NCBI GenBank assembly: GCA_037178625.1
Contig: CM074130.1
Coordinates: 2,728,001-2,792,000, forward strand
DNA length: 64,000 bases
Reading direction: 5' to 3'
From: Skeletonema tropicum
Lineage: Eukaryota > Bacillariophyta > Thalassiosirophyceae > Thalassiosirales > Thalassiosiraceae
Made by a program: the position numbers and the translations under genes. This document shows, one piece after another, positions 1 to 9,510 of the stretch. The notes beneath the pieces were generated by a model. It worked only from the letters and a program-made list of their open reading frames with translations. It was not told where the DNA came from and made no database searches. Position 1 is the stretch's first letter, and every line of letters begins with the position of its first letter.

Positions 1-326
1 GTGACTCCATTGATGCATTTCACGCTGGTGCTGCAATGCATTGCTGGCCTGAGATTGAAAAATCACTAGAAGAGATCCACCGTGTGCTAGCTCCTGGTGG
101 GCGTTACTTCGCAAGCACATTTCTCGGGACCTACTTTCAAAACGTTGCAAATCTGGAGAAGACATCTAATGGAGGAAACGACGTTGAGCAAAACATGCAA
201 GCTTTCCAATACTTCCCTACTGTTGAAGGCCTTCGGGACTTGTTGTTGAACGCTGGATTTGACGGAGATAAAGTTGATATAGAAGTCATCGGATCTGCGT
301 GCGTAATCATCCGTTGTGAAAAGTAA
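1..326 (+). CDS. SAM-dependent methyltransferase, C-terminal part (5' truncated)
   Basis: This is the 3' end of a gene entering from outside the window. It is open from base 3 and stops at 326. Before the first ATG (base 36) the frame reads DSIDAFHAGAAMHCWPE, a typical post-motif-II segment of class I methyltransferases of the Methyltransf_11 type. It is followed by the helix SLEEIHRVLAPGGR, where the PGGR turn is family-typical. The tail (LRDLLLNAGF, then a final beta strand) completes the Rossmann fold. The form resembles plant plastid methyltransferases of unknown substrate. The AdoMet-binding GxGxG part lies upstream and cannot be seen. Because the frame is open upstream of base 36, that ATG is internal. 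The family call is good; substrate and compartment are unknown. Confidence 0.8.
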   Translation, partial: DSIDAFHAGAAMHCWPEIEKSLEEIHRVLAPGGRYFASTFLGTYFQNVANLEKTSNGGNDVEQNMQAFQYFPTVEGLRDLLLNAGFDGDKVDIEVIGSACVIIRCEK

Positions 327-418
327 ATATTATAAAATGTTGTTTAGGCACTGTTGACTGTGTACATCAAAATTTTGCTAGCCAACGCCCCAAACCCCCA
401 TCGAAATCATTAATTGTA

Positions 419-2078
419 TTAAATGCCGCCTTTCCTGAAGTCTTCAGGAGTGGCATGCACGTCACACAACCAGTCCTGAATCTTTTCATTGGTTCTTTGT
501 CCAGCAACGACCTCTCTCAACATTTCCAACAATTTATATGTTACAGGGCCAGGCTCCGATTCACCATGTTTGAACTTTACGCTGAACGATTCCTCGTCAT
601 CAGCACTAGTCCCAATACTTTGTACCGGCACAACTTCAGCAGCTGTTCCAGTGACGAATACTTCAACCGCACTATTCAAATCTTCTACACAAACATCTCT
701 CTCAGACACGGTTACTTCAATATCCTCTTTACCAACGCTTTTTGCCATAATTGGTTGCAACTCATCCTTAAAGATTTTTGCCATCTCCAACACAGAATCA
801 CGGGTCACACCAGGAAGGATTGTTCCTCTGCTCAAGCAGGGAGTTACAATTTCTCCACTTTCAAGCACAAGGAAAATATTTGCAGCACTGAGTTCCTGCA
901 AAATAGCCTGACGCAAAGGCGACAATGGTGATGATGGTTTTGGATTGTGGTATGTGTCAAGTTCAAGATATAGATTATCGTGAAATCCGTGTTCCTTAGC
1001 ATCCCTGCGTGTTGAGATGATTTGATAAAACGTAAGAACAACAGCAAAGACATCTTTTACGAAACATCTGCATAGCAGAATGATACTTACATCAATGGGC
1101 GCATGGTAACAGCATAATTTCCAGAACACTTAATATTTCCCGTTCCACCTCTAGCAGCACGACTTCTCCTTGTTTCAAGATGCAACTTGAGACCACCCAT
1201 TGCCTTTCCTTGAAAGTAACTCCCAGTTGGGCTCACAAAGAACACCAACGAAATCTGCGGAGAGGCATGGAGACCTAGCTGCTGACCAGAACCAAGAAGC
1301 ATAGGACGCACGTACAATTTGGCTCCACCTAGAGGAACACCAGTGTCCGGATCAAGTTCTGGAGCGGGTGGACACATGTGCATGTTGTTTTGTATCACCA
1401 TTTGCAGACCACGCATGAAGAGTTCGTAGGAAGGAGGAGGCAAGCACATCGCATGTGCACCCCTAGCAAATCGTGCATAATTCATCTGAGGACGAAAGAT
1501 TAATGCTTTGCCCGTGGTAGGAGAGCGGCGACACGCTAAGCCTTCCCATATCGTTGTTCCATAGCTTTCACAAGAGTAAGAACATAACAAGAGTAAGAAC
1601 ATAACAACAAGTTGGAGTGCACAAAAGTTCATACCTCATAACTGAACGTTCCACGCTGCACTCACTTCAGAGATGTGGTAGACGGAAAAAGTGGGAGAGG
1701 CGACTGTCCATAATGCTTGAGTGATTTGTATTCGCCATCAGTGACATCGGTGAGGATACCGCCATCCGTCTTCGGATCATAGTGTTCCAAAGTCCAACCA
1801 CTTTCTGGATCTGTGGTCAGATGCACATAATAGTGGTGGTCGGGCAAGTTTAAATTCCATGGAAGCTTGGCGAATTCGACCCCATCTTGTGGAGCTGCAA
1901 GCTCACTGTCGTCAGATTTGACAGCCGCTTTAAACTTCCTGCTGTTATCGATCTTCTCAGTGCTGACAACCATTGTTCTCCTATATCTATAGTTGCATAG
2001 GGGTGATGATTTGTTTTGTACAAAGGATGATGTAACTGTCGAAGATGTTAGTAGAAGTATGAAAGTTGCGCGTAGCAT
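419..2078 (-). CDS. Branched-chain amino acid aminotransferase, probably plastid-targeted
   Basis: PLP fold-type IV transaminase that interconverts Leu/Ile/Val and their 2-oxo acids. I rebuilt three exons: 2078-1666, 1564-1091 and 1004-419, giving 1473 bases and 490 residues. Introns 1665-1565 (GTGAGT...AAAG) and 1090-1005 (GTAAGT...GCAG) restore the conserved joins SLNYGTTIWEGL and RPLMDAKEHG. The PLP lysine lies in GNIKCSGNYA, as in GDCKMGGNY of known BCATs. The N-terminus (MLRATFILLLTSSTVTSSF) is a signal peptide ending in SSF-V, compatible with diatom plastid import. An ATG in MVVSTEK, further in, is an alternative start. Intron 1 carries a 17-base unit repeated in tandem (about 1572-1605). 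The gene is divergent from the SLC4 transporter, with about 390 bases between start codons. Confidence 0.88.
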
Positions 2079-2469
2079 GCCGAAGCTGTACTTACGTAGA
2101 TGGGCAGGCGCAGATAGAGATGTAGAGAGGGTCCGCTCGAATCTTCGGAAGCTACGCACGGAGATGAGGACTGCTTCTGACTTGATCAACGTCATGCTGC
2201 AAAGTTTTTGATTTTGGATTTTGCATGATGACGGCGTGACAAATAGCAAAGAAATGACAGATGTCTCTGTCACGTTTTCCGATAGCAGAAAATCTTTGAT
2301 TGATGTTCCCTTGATTGATGGATTCAATCAAGAGATCCAAGTTCGCGTGTCGCGTGTTGGCAACATCAAGCAAACCTACCGCAACCTCAAACCTCAACGT
2401 TGTGAGTAATACATCATTTGTTGGAACCAAACGTGAGAATTCTTTGACTCCACCATTGCTAAAGAAATA
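2079..2469. promoter_or_regulatory. Divergent intergenic promoter region (BCAT / SLC4)
   Basis: 391 bases lie between the two divergent start codons. Short open frames here have no recognisable content. A partial dyad around 2308-2333 (TTGATTGATGGATTCAATCAA) is the only notable structure. I infer shared or back-to-back promoters; no specific factor site is identifiable. Confidence 0.4.
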
Positions 2470-4197
2470 ATGTCCGTCCTCAAGTTTCGTTACGCCACAG
2501 CAGCTGCGGTGGCTGCGGCGCTGGTGTGCGTATCTCCAGCATTCTCATTTAGTTTCAGCCCAAGCTCAACTCTCAATCATCAGCTGGCACGGCCTCGAGT
2601 GGTTGCGAGCCATAGCTCCAACAAGAAGTCCTCTTCTTTGCTAATGTCTGACACTGCTGTCGCTGTTGATAATGATAAGGACCCACCACTCTTTGAGGGT
2701 CCTCTGAAAGGCATCACCCGAGATTACAAGATGCGCCTGCCTTACTACAAATCTGATATCAAAGATGGTCTCAACACACAATGCCTTGCGGCAATATGCT
2801 TTCTTTTCTTCGCATGTCTATCTCCTGCAATTGGCTTCGGATCACTGTTTGGAGCTGTCACGAATGGAGCGATTGGGACGATGGAGATGGTATCATCTAC
2901 AGCCATGTGCGGCTTCATCTACGCATTAACTTCTGCCCAGCCTCTGACAATCATTGGTTCTACAGGTCCCGTTTTGGCATTTGTGGCAACCTTGGTGCAA
3001 TTAGCTGATAAGATGGGTCTTCCGTTTTTGCCTCTCTACGCATGGACTGGTATTTGGACGAGTGGTATTTTGTTTTTAAGTTCAATCACATCGGCATCCA
3101 ATCTCGTGAAATATTTGACACGTTTCACCGATGAGATTTTCAGTACACTCATTTCATTCATCTTCGTTGTCGAGGCCGTGCAAAATATTGGCAAAAGCTT
3201 CACAAATCCAGCCTCAACTTTTACCAAAGGTCTTTTGACTCTCATTGTTGCTGTGTCTACCTACTTCACTGCCAACACACTTCGCGGTTTACGTAATACT
3301 GTCTACTTTACAGAAGGTGTGAGAATGAATATATCCAACTTTGGTCCAACTATCGGTGTACTTGCTGGGGTGTTGATTGCAAATTGGGCAAAGGTCACGC
3401 AAGGAGCTGCTGCTACACTACCCTCGCTATCAATCCCTCCAACCTTTGCTACCACATCCGGTCGCCCTTGGCTCATCCCCTTGATGGACCTACCAGTCTG
3501 GGCTAGATGGGGAGCTTTTCTTCCTGCACTCATGGCAACAGTTTTGCTCTTTTTGGATCAAAACATTACAGTAAGATTGGTGAACAATCCTCAGTACAAG
3601 ATGGAGAAGGGTCGCCGTAAGAATAATATGCTTGATGGAATGCACGCAGATATGTTGATCATTTCGATTTTGACCTTCATCACATCTTGCATTGGGCTGC
3701 CATGGCTTGTAGCTGCAACTGTGCGAAGTATTTCACATGTTCGTGCTCTTTCCATTTTTGACTCTGCGGGAAAATTGAAAAGTACCATCGAGCAACGTAT
3801 CACTGGACTTTCAATCCACACTCTCATTGGCGCGTGTGTTCTATTTGATAAGCCTCGTGCAATTTTGACTCAAATTCCAAAGTCAGTTCTTATGGGACTC
3901 TTCCTCTTCCTTGGAACATCGGCTTTGCCTGGAAATGAAATGTGGGAGAGGATGAAGGAGCTCTTCAAGGACTCAAAGATAGCTCCCAAGGAACGCTGGT
4001 CAAAAGTGCCTTCAAAGGTTACAATGTTGTTCACAGCAATTCAAATGGGATGTCTTGGTGCAATGGTGTATGTGAAGGAGTCCCCGATTGGTGTGTTGTT
4101 CCCTGTCGTCATTGCCATGTTGGCACCACTACGATTCTGGTTGGAGAAGAGCGGTGTAGTAAAGAAAGAGTACATGGACATCCTTGATGAAGAGTAA
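2470..4197 (+). CDS. SLC4-family (bicarbonate/anion transporter) protein with plastid-type presequence
   Basis: Single-exon protein of 575 residues. From about residue 100 it has 10 or more hydrophobic spans, with the SLC4/band 3 hallmark GSTGPVLAF near residues 163-171. Other family segments are DGLNTQCLAA before the first span and FLPALMATVLLFLDQNI near residue 360. SLC4 proteins carry bicarbonate, chloride or borate, and diatom members are used in inorganic carbon uptake. The N-terminus is a signal peptide with the junction SPAF-SFSF followed by a Ser/Arg-rich stretch. This resembles the ASAFAP-type bipartite plastid presequence, suggesting the plastid envelope rather than the plasma membrane. 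The large cytosolic domain of animal SLC4 is absent, as in boron-transporter-like forms. Family assignment is strong; substrate and location are inference. Confidence 0.9.
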   Translation: MSVLKFRYATAAAVAAALVCVSPAFSFSFSPSSTLNHQLARPRVVASHSSNKKSSSLLMSDTAVAVDNDKDPPLFEGPLKGITRDYKMRLPYYKSDIKDGLNTQCLAAICFLFFACLSPAIGFGSLFGAVTNGAIGTMEMVSSTAMCGFIYALTSAQPLTIIGSTGPVLAFVATLVQLADKMGLPFLPLYAWTGIWTSGILFLSSITSASNLVKYLTRFTDEIFSTLISFIFVVEAVQNIGKSFTNPASTFTKGLLTLIVAVSTYFTANTLRGLRNTVYFTEGVRMNISNFGPTIGVLAGVLIANWAKVTQGAAATLPSLSIPPTFATTSGRPWLIPLMDLPVWARWGAFLPALMATVLLFLDQNITVRLVNNPQYKMEKGRRKNNMLDGMHADMLIISILTFITSCIGLPWLVAATVRSISHVRALSIFDSAGKLKSTIEQRITGLSIHTLIGACVLFDKPRAILTQIPKSVLMGLFLFLGTSALPGNEMWERMKELFKDSKIAPKERWSKVPSKVTMLFTAIQMGCLGAMVYVKESPIGVLFPVVIAMLAPLRFWLEKSGVVKKEYMDILDEE

Positions 4198-4273
4198 CTC
4201 TGACTCTGATCTTTGATGTTGGAGCGATACCTACCCATTTCACATTAAACATCTACTAATTAATTAATTTTTT

Positions 4274-4292
4274 ATGAGAGAGAGAGAGAGAG
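4274..4292. repeat. (GA)n microsatellite
   Basis: A run of GA dinucleotides in the short gap between the convergent SLC4 and kinase genes, most likely in one of the 3' untranslated regions. Confidence 0.8.
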
Positions 4293-4308
4293 ATTTAATA
4301 TGTTGCTG

Positions 4309-5637
4309 TCATGACCGAAGGTACAAACAGTAATCCGTGAGAGAGCACAACGCAATTTCATTGTCTCTAAAAGTGTCCATGTCAAAAATTTCAAAACTTG
4401 GATATTCTTCGGCTAGGTTGTCGATGTCTATCAATTCCTTCTCATAAAACTTGTTTGCAATAACAATGCAGTCCAGCAATGTCTGTGTCTCACTAATGTT
4501 TTCTAATTCGTCATCGAGTTGTTCCATCTTTTTGGCGTACATTAATGCAGCTGCTTCTGTCTTTGGATTCTTTGAATCAAGCTCAGCACAAAGCTTTTTG
4601 ACCAATCTCTCTCGTGGAGATAACTTCTTGTGCTTGGATGATTTTGTCTTGCTAATGTTGTTTGATTTGTTTTCGTTCTCTCCATCTTCATCGTATTCAT
4701 CTTCATCAGGCAGGGCAGTGTCAATATTCAACAGTCGAATAGGTGGAGGAAGTAAATTAAACTTTTCAAAGACTGGCAAAGCAAGTGCTTCTCTTGCAGA
4801 TAATCTCTTCTCAGCATCAGGCTCTAACAGACAACGGATCAGATTGACAAATGGAGATTCTGGCAGCGATGCCTTCTTTTCTTCGATTATACGAGCTGCA
4901 TCCTTGTCTTTCTCTGCTTCCAACTCACCGATCAAGCTTTCCAATAACACAACACCAACGCTATACATATCTGATTTAAGCCCATAACTCTCTTTCTTGA
5001 CAACTTCAGGAGCAGTATATGTAGGGGTACCAACTTCTCCAGTGTGTGTCGAGCCTGGTGGGAGTACTGCATTCTCTCCATCCACGAATTTGGCAAGGCT
5101 AAAGTCAATCAAGACAGGTTTGATAGTCTCTTCACCGCCACTCTCTTCATCAGCCAACGTTATCATGACATTGTCAGACTTGATGTCTCTGTGAATTATA
5201 TGATTATCATGCAAAAAAGCGACTGCAGAGAGCAGCCCGTGCGCGATGTGTACACGTTGCTTACGCCCAGCAGCACCAGGTGACACAATCCCCGCCTTGA
5301 CTGCACGTCTCATGTCTCCCATCCTAAACAGAGGCATGGCCATGCACAGGTTACCATTGGTACAATCTCCTTCCTCACCAGGCTCCATTATATCGACCAT
5401 CTCGACAATGTTTGGATGACTGTTCGATCCACGGAGCAGACGTAGGATGGAAAGCTCCCGTAGTGTACCAAGCTCTAACGTTTCATTGTTTTCATCACAT
5501 TCGAACATTTTGAGAGCCAGCTCATCTCCTGCGTCGTTGTAAACACAAACTACGCTTCCATAGGTCCCTTCGCCAAGAGCTTGGGCTCTATGGTATGTGC
5601 TGAATGGTAACTTTCCAGACGACATGATTGCCTTCAC
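4309..5637 (-). CDS. Serine/threonine protein kinase, CDK-like, with altered DFG motif
   Basis: Single-exon kinase of 442 residues. The glycine loop GEGTYG is at 22-27, the ATP lysine at 43 (LALK), a CDK-like helix (TLRELSILRLL) follows, the catalytic loop HRDIKSDN is at 149-156, and a GTPTYTAPEV P+1 segment is present. The magnesium motif reads DFS (178-180) where nearly all kinases have DFG. The other catalytic residues are intact, so activity is likely. The C-terminal 130 residues carry an acidic/Lys-rich linker and a helical region with no recognised domain. The helix after TLREL and the GEGTYG loop suggest a CDK/MAPK-related (CMGC) kinase, but subfamily and cyclin dependence cannot be settled. 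Convergent with the SLC4 gene; a (GA)n run at 4274-4292 lies between them. Confidence 0.9.
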   Translation of the reverse strand: MKAIMSSGKLPFSTYHRAQALGEGTYGSVVCVYNDAGDELALKMFECDENNETLELGTLRELSILRLLRGSNSHPNIVEMVDIMEPGEEGDCTNGNLCMAMPLFRMGDMRRAVKAGIVSPGAAGRKQRVHIAHGLLSAVAFLHDNHIIHRDIKSDNVMITLADEESGGEETIKPVLIDFSLAKFVDGENAVLPPGSTHTGEVGTPTYTAPEVVKKESYGLKSDMYSVGVVLLESLIGELEAEKDKDAARIIEEKKASLPESPFVNLIRCLLEPDAEKRLSAREALALPVFEKFNLLPPPIRLLNIDTALPDEDEYDEDGENENKSNNISKTKSSKHKKLSPRERLVKKLCAELDSKNPKTEAAALMYAKKMEQLDDELENISETQTLLDCIVIANKFYEKELIDIDNLAEEYPSFEIFDMDTFRDNEIALCSLTDYCLYLRS

Positions 5638-6079
5638 CGGGGGGTGATGTTATGATTTTGATTTTTGAATTTTGGTCATGTCCCAGCCGGTAACCATGAT
5701 TGTTTGGTCATGTTATGTGGCACAGAATGTATTGAGAAGTCCCGGGGCTTCCCTATTGGAAGAACAATGACGATAAGAAGGTCGCACTGGGGGACAACCA
5801 GCGGGCAAAGCCCCGCTCCTTTTGGATTTACTTAGCTATTTGGCATAAAGATCAAAAGAAGTTTAGGGGTAGCCCCCCAGCAATGACATTCTTGAGAAAT
5901 CACGTCATTCCTACCTTGCATGCACTTTGCGATCATTTTTTCATCACGATCGATTGCTTGTCACATAAACATCATTGACATAAACTTTGAACACCCCCTA
6001 CGCCTACTCATATTATCATCAAGTGCTGTAGGAAGGCAAGCACCATAGAAGATCAGCCTCAACATAATCTTTCACAATC
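5638..6079. other. Intergenic region between divergent kinase and CTL-like genes
   Basis: 442 bases of upstream sequence for both genes. It holds C- and G-rich patches (for example around 5790-5820) but no coding frame, RNA gene or clear repeat that I can see. Confidence 0.4.
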
Positions 6080-8473
6080 ATGAGTGAGTTGCCACCCCAA
6101 GCTCCGTCTTCAACGCGCAATCGCAGCTTCGACGATGGCGAAAATAACGACAACCAGCGCACTTCATCCCGCACCACCTCCAAGAAAAATGGCAATGGCA
6201 ATAGCCAAAGGAACCGCGTCCGTAGCTCTAGCGACGGTGCGCGCGTAATGAATCAACGTCAGCAGCAGCAACAACAATACGCAAATGGCGGATATCCACC
6301 TGCAGGATATCAGCAGCAGGGACCACCACCCACTAACGAATCTAATCGCAAGAAAACACCCAAAGGATCCTCAAGTTATCCTCGGTCCAATTCATTCGAT
6401 ATGAATGCTGCCAATCCAGCTCATCCACTCACTGGAACTAACGGTTCCCCCACGGCTGCCAGCTACGGATCTACGTCACCTTCCCGAGGACAATTCATGC
6501 CCAATGGATTGAGCAACAGCATGCGCAGTGTCGGAAGCGGCAGCAGTGGCGCCCCTCGCCCTCCCAACCCGGCGCCACAACAGAGAGAATTCTCCGCCAT
6601 GAATGAAATCACTTCCGTCGTGGGGCGCAGTCCACGCATGGGGAATGCCTTCCCTCCTCCTCCCTCCTCTGGTCCAAATGGTCGACTTCACTTCCATAGG
6701 AGAACTATGAGTGACTCCATGGCTCAAAGAGAGGGCGCTGTGCCTGTGCCTCTCCCTCCTTTGCCTCAGGGAATCCATCCGTCTCATCCCTATGCCATCC
6801 AACATGCTCAGGCGCGTGCTCGTGCGGATTCGTACGGATCTCAAAACTCGGGTGGGCGTCGTGCTAATCCTTCACCCAGGGGAGTCTACATGGGTGAGGA
6901 ACCTTTTGGGAGTGAGTCTGATCCATTCTTGCAAAACACCATGGGGGGTAAGAAAAGTTCCCGTCCCAAAACTCACATGAGACAGCATTCTGTGAACTTG
7001 TTCATGAAATCTACCAAGGGTGAAAAACAACCTCGTTCTTTTAAGGATATCTTGTATGCTATTCTATTTGTGCTTCAAATGGCAGCTGTTCTTGTGGTGG
7101 GTCTCAAGTTTGGACCAGAAGCACTTGTGGAAACGCAAGCAGAGTTGGGTCCAACGGAGGGATTGGCGGATGATGATGTCGCATTGGCACCTTTGATTGA
7201 TGGGATTGATGGAGCTCCCCAAGATGCCAGAGTTGTTCTTGCCTACAGGAATATTATCAAGATGGCCTGCACTTGTGGTGCATTTGTAATGATTATTTCT
7301 GCCTTGACACTTGCATTTATGATGGCCATGTCGAGGCGTTTGGTGTATGTTGCCCTGGTACTTTCCATTGGAGTGTCATTCGCCTGGGGAACTATTGGAA
7401 TCGGAATTAGCCCGAACAGCTTCGTTCCCGTGTCGGGAATCATTGCGCTCATGCTCACTGTTGGTTACATGTTTGTGGTTTGGGATAGAATCCCCTTTGC
7501 TTCTGCAAATCTTACCACCGCGCTTACTGGTGTGAGGGATAACTTGGCATTGGTTGGGATTGCCTTCTTCTTCCAATTTTTGGCATTGGTAGCTAGCATT
7601 TACTACAGCTTCACATTTGTGGGACTTCATGATGCGATGTACAATGGACAATTGGCTATCAGCGATGATATGAAGGTCGCAGTGGATGTACTCTTGTTTA
7701 TCTCCTATTATTGGACGTACCAAGTGCTTAGGCACATCGTCATGGTTGCAGTAGCGGGTACCATTGGGAGCTGGTGGTTCAAAACAGAGTCTGCCCTCAA
7801 AGAAACTTTTCTCCGTGCCACTGTGTACAACTTTGGCTCCATCTGTTACGGCAGCTTGTACGTTGGTTTTGTCCAATTGCTTCGCCAATTCACCGAGGGA
7901 ATGCGTCCCCATCACGAGGAATCTTCATTGATGTGCTTGTACGAATTCACTCTTTTCTTCCAAGAACGTTTCGTGAATTTCGTTGATAATCTCGCGGATA
8001 CATTTACTCCCTGGGCCTTTACCTACATTGGACTGTATCATTACAGCTTGAAAGATTCTGGCCACAAGGTCAATGAATTGTTTGATAGGCGTGGTTGGTC
8101 CAGACTTGTCACCGATGATCTCATTCCCAGCGTCCTCACCATGGTCAGTCTTGTTATTGGAGGCCTCAGTGGATCCTTCGCAGTTATCATGCAAGCTTTG
8201 GATGGGGAGGGGCTGACTAGTTTCGGTCACCCTGTCGCTGCTTCATTCACAATTGGCTTCCTTGTCGGAATCGTTCTTTCGACAGTGTTGTTCAGCATCA
8301 TTGAGAGCTCCGTGCAAGGAGTCATTGTTTGTTTTGCTGGAAGCCCCGTTGAATTCCACAGAAACCATCCCGAACTTAGCCACGAGATGCGTCATGCATG
8401 GAAGGAGGTTTGGCCCGGATCACTTGATATAGAAGGTCCAGGTGTTGGGGTTGGTGTGCCTATGGGAATGTAA
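6080..8473 (+). CDS. Choline-transporter-like (CTL/SLC44, Pns1-type) membrane protein
   Basis: Single-exon protein of 797 residues. The first 315 or so are low-complexity and polar (a Gln run near 60, many Ser/Pro/Asn) and probably cytosolic. The rest has about ten membrane spans. Family-typical segments include YWTYQVLRHIVMVAVAGTIGSWWF and, near the end, FHRNHPELSHEMRHAWKEVWPG, matching the conserved C-terminus of CTL/Pns1 proteins. Human CTL1 moves choline; fungal and plant relatives affect membrane traffic and plasmodesmata, so choline transport is not assured. The long disordered N-terminus is unlike the animal proteins. The start is the first ATG of a frame that begins just after a stop. 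Confidence 0.88.
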   Translation: MSELPPQAPSSTRNRSFDDGENNDNQRTSSRTTSKKNGNGNSQRNRVRSSSDGARVMNQRQQQQQQYANGGYPPAGYQQQGPPPTNESNRKKTPKGSSSYPRSNSFDMNAANPAHPLTGTNGSPTAASYGSTSPSRGQFMPNGLSNSMRSVGSGSSGAPRPPNPAPQQREFSAMNEITSVVGRSPRMGNAFPPPPSSGPNGRLHFHRRTMSDSMAQREGAVPVPLPPLPQGIHPSHPYAIQHAQARARADSYGSQNSGGRRANPSPRGVYMGEEPFGSESDPFLQNTMGGKKSSRPKTHMRQHSVNLFMKSTKGEKQPRSFKDILYAILFVLQMAAVLVVGLKFGPEALVETQAELGPTEGLADDDVALAPLIDGIDGAPQDARVVLAYRNIIKMACTCGAFVMIISALTLAFMMAMSRRLVYVALVLSIGVSFAWGTIGIGISPNSFVPVSGIIALMLTVGYMFVVWDRIPFASANLTTALTGVRDNLALVGIAFFFQFLALVASIYYSFTFVGLHDAMYNGQLAISDDMKVAVDVLLFISYYWTYQVLRHIVMVAVAGTIGSWWFKTESALKETFLRATVYNFGSICYGSLYVGFVQLLRQFTEGMRPHHEESSLMCLYEFTLFFQERFVNFVDNLADTFTPWAFTYIGLYHYSLKDSGHKVNELFDRRGWSRLVTDDLIPSVLTMVSLVIGGLSGSFAVIMQALDGEGLTSFGHPVAASFTIGFLVGIVLSTVLFSIIESSVQGVIVCFAGSPVEFHRNHPELSHEMRHAWKEVWPGSLDIEGPGVGVGVPMGM

Positions 8474-8646
8474 TGATGTGTGTAGAAAATTAGGAGAGCT
8501 GCTGTTGTACAATACTCTTTGCAGCTGCGCGAGTGATTATGATAACTGTCACAATAGAATCTTCTAAATCATGTTAAGAGGGGAGTATAAGTTTAATATT
8601 TACCAAACAGCCTTCTATCTTAAACACTTAAATATTTCTACTACCT

Positions 8647-9510
8647 TCATCTCTCCAACGCAGCATCTCTAGAAAGTACCTCTGGACTAAACTTTACCAA
8701 GAACACAGCCTTATCCTTCCTAGGTGGCATACCTGCTGCATTCGGCTTGGAGTACTCCCCATCTTCTAAGTCTACACTGTGGGCTGTGACACGAGCTGAG
8801 AATCCTGCACCGTCCAAAACACCAGCAATAATCCCACTCACATACGCATCTGCACTAAGTTGGCCAAGGTCCGGAGGGACAGAAACAAACGTTGATGTTA
8901 TGGGTTCGTAATCGACAATCATGAACTCATCTGCGTGGTCAATACTACGTTCTAAAGAGTCTGCTGCCTTCCCAAATAGTGATTTCCAAACAGAAGAGGA
9001 GACAAATTGTAACATTGACATGAGACGTGTTTCTCTTTTTGTCTAAGTTTTGTTTGTTGTTGCGTGATACACCCAAGGCAAACAAGAGGCAAAGCTCAGA
9101 AATTGTTGCTGCATGAACAAATAAAAAAATCAATTCCATTCAATTACGACGCACCTCTTTTGAACGATACGCCACCATTTCGAGAACCTTCAAGCCAACA
9201 CCATATCCTGCGCTTTCCAGCCGTCTCTCTAATTCTGATACGCTGGCAGCCCGTCCTTGGTGATATTGCACAAGCTCAGAATAAACATATGCAAAAGCAC
9301 TCAGTGATACAGATGTTGCGTCGGATGAACCACCAACTCTTTAGTACGATTAGGCAATTGTATTTGAGACAAGTGAGTTTCAAATTCATACCATGAAACA
9401 TTTTATTCATGACAAAGATATTATATTTAGCAAATAAACACTTACCGCCCACTAGTCCGACCAAGCGGCCGGTCCAATATATTCGTAACATTTGACGTAG
9501 CTCTACTCAT
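8647..9510 (-). CDS. TRAPPC5: TRAPP complex subunit 5 (Trs31-like), three exons
   Basis: Core subunit of the TRAPP tether/GEF for Rab1 at ER-Golgi membranes. Exons 9510-9446, 9338-9155 and 9042-8647 join to 645 bases (214 residues). Introns are 9445-9339 (GTAAGT...AAAG) and 9154-9043 (GTGCGT...TTAG). The joined protein runs MSRATSNVTNILDRPLG, then VSLSAFAYVYSELVQYHQ, then GYGVGLKVLEMV, then ETRLMSMLQFVSSSVWKSLF. It ends with AGFSARVTAH and VFLVKF. This is the standard order of Trs31/TRAPPC5 blocks within the Bet3-like fold. The last exon alone begins with an internal Met, so a single-exon reading would lose the first 85 or so residues. The splice model is inferred from conservation and exact phase. 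Confidence 0.88.

Noticed and set aside
1572..1605. 17-base tandem repeat in BCAT intron 1
   Set aside because: Lies wholly in the intron and looks like simple slippage; noted with the gene but not a separate finding.
4451..4987. 178-residue open frame antisense to the kinase
   Set aside because: Ser-rich mirror of the kinase coding sequence; no motif, and the opposite strand has unmistakable kinase motifs.
7376..7915. 179-residue open frame antisense to the choline-transporter-like gene
   Set aside because: A shadow frame; the sense strand encodes conserved membrane segments throughout.
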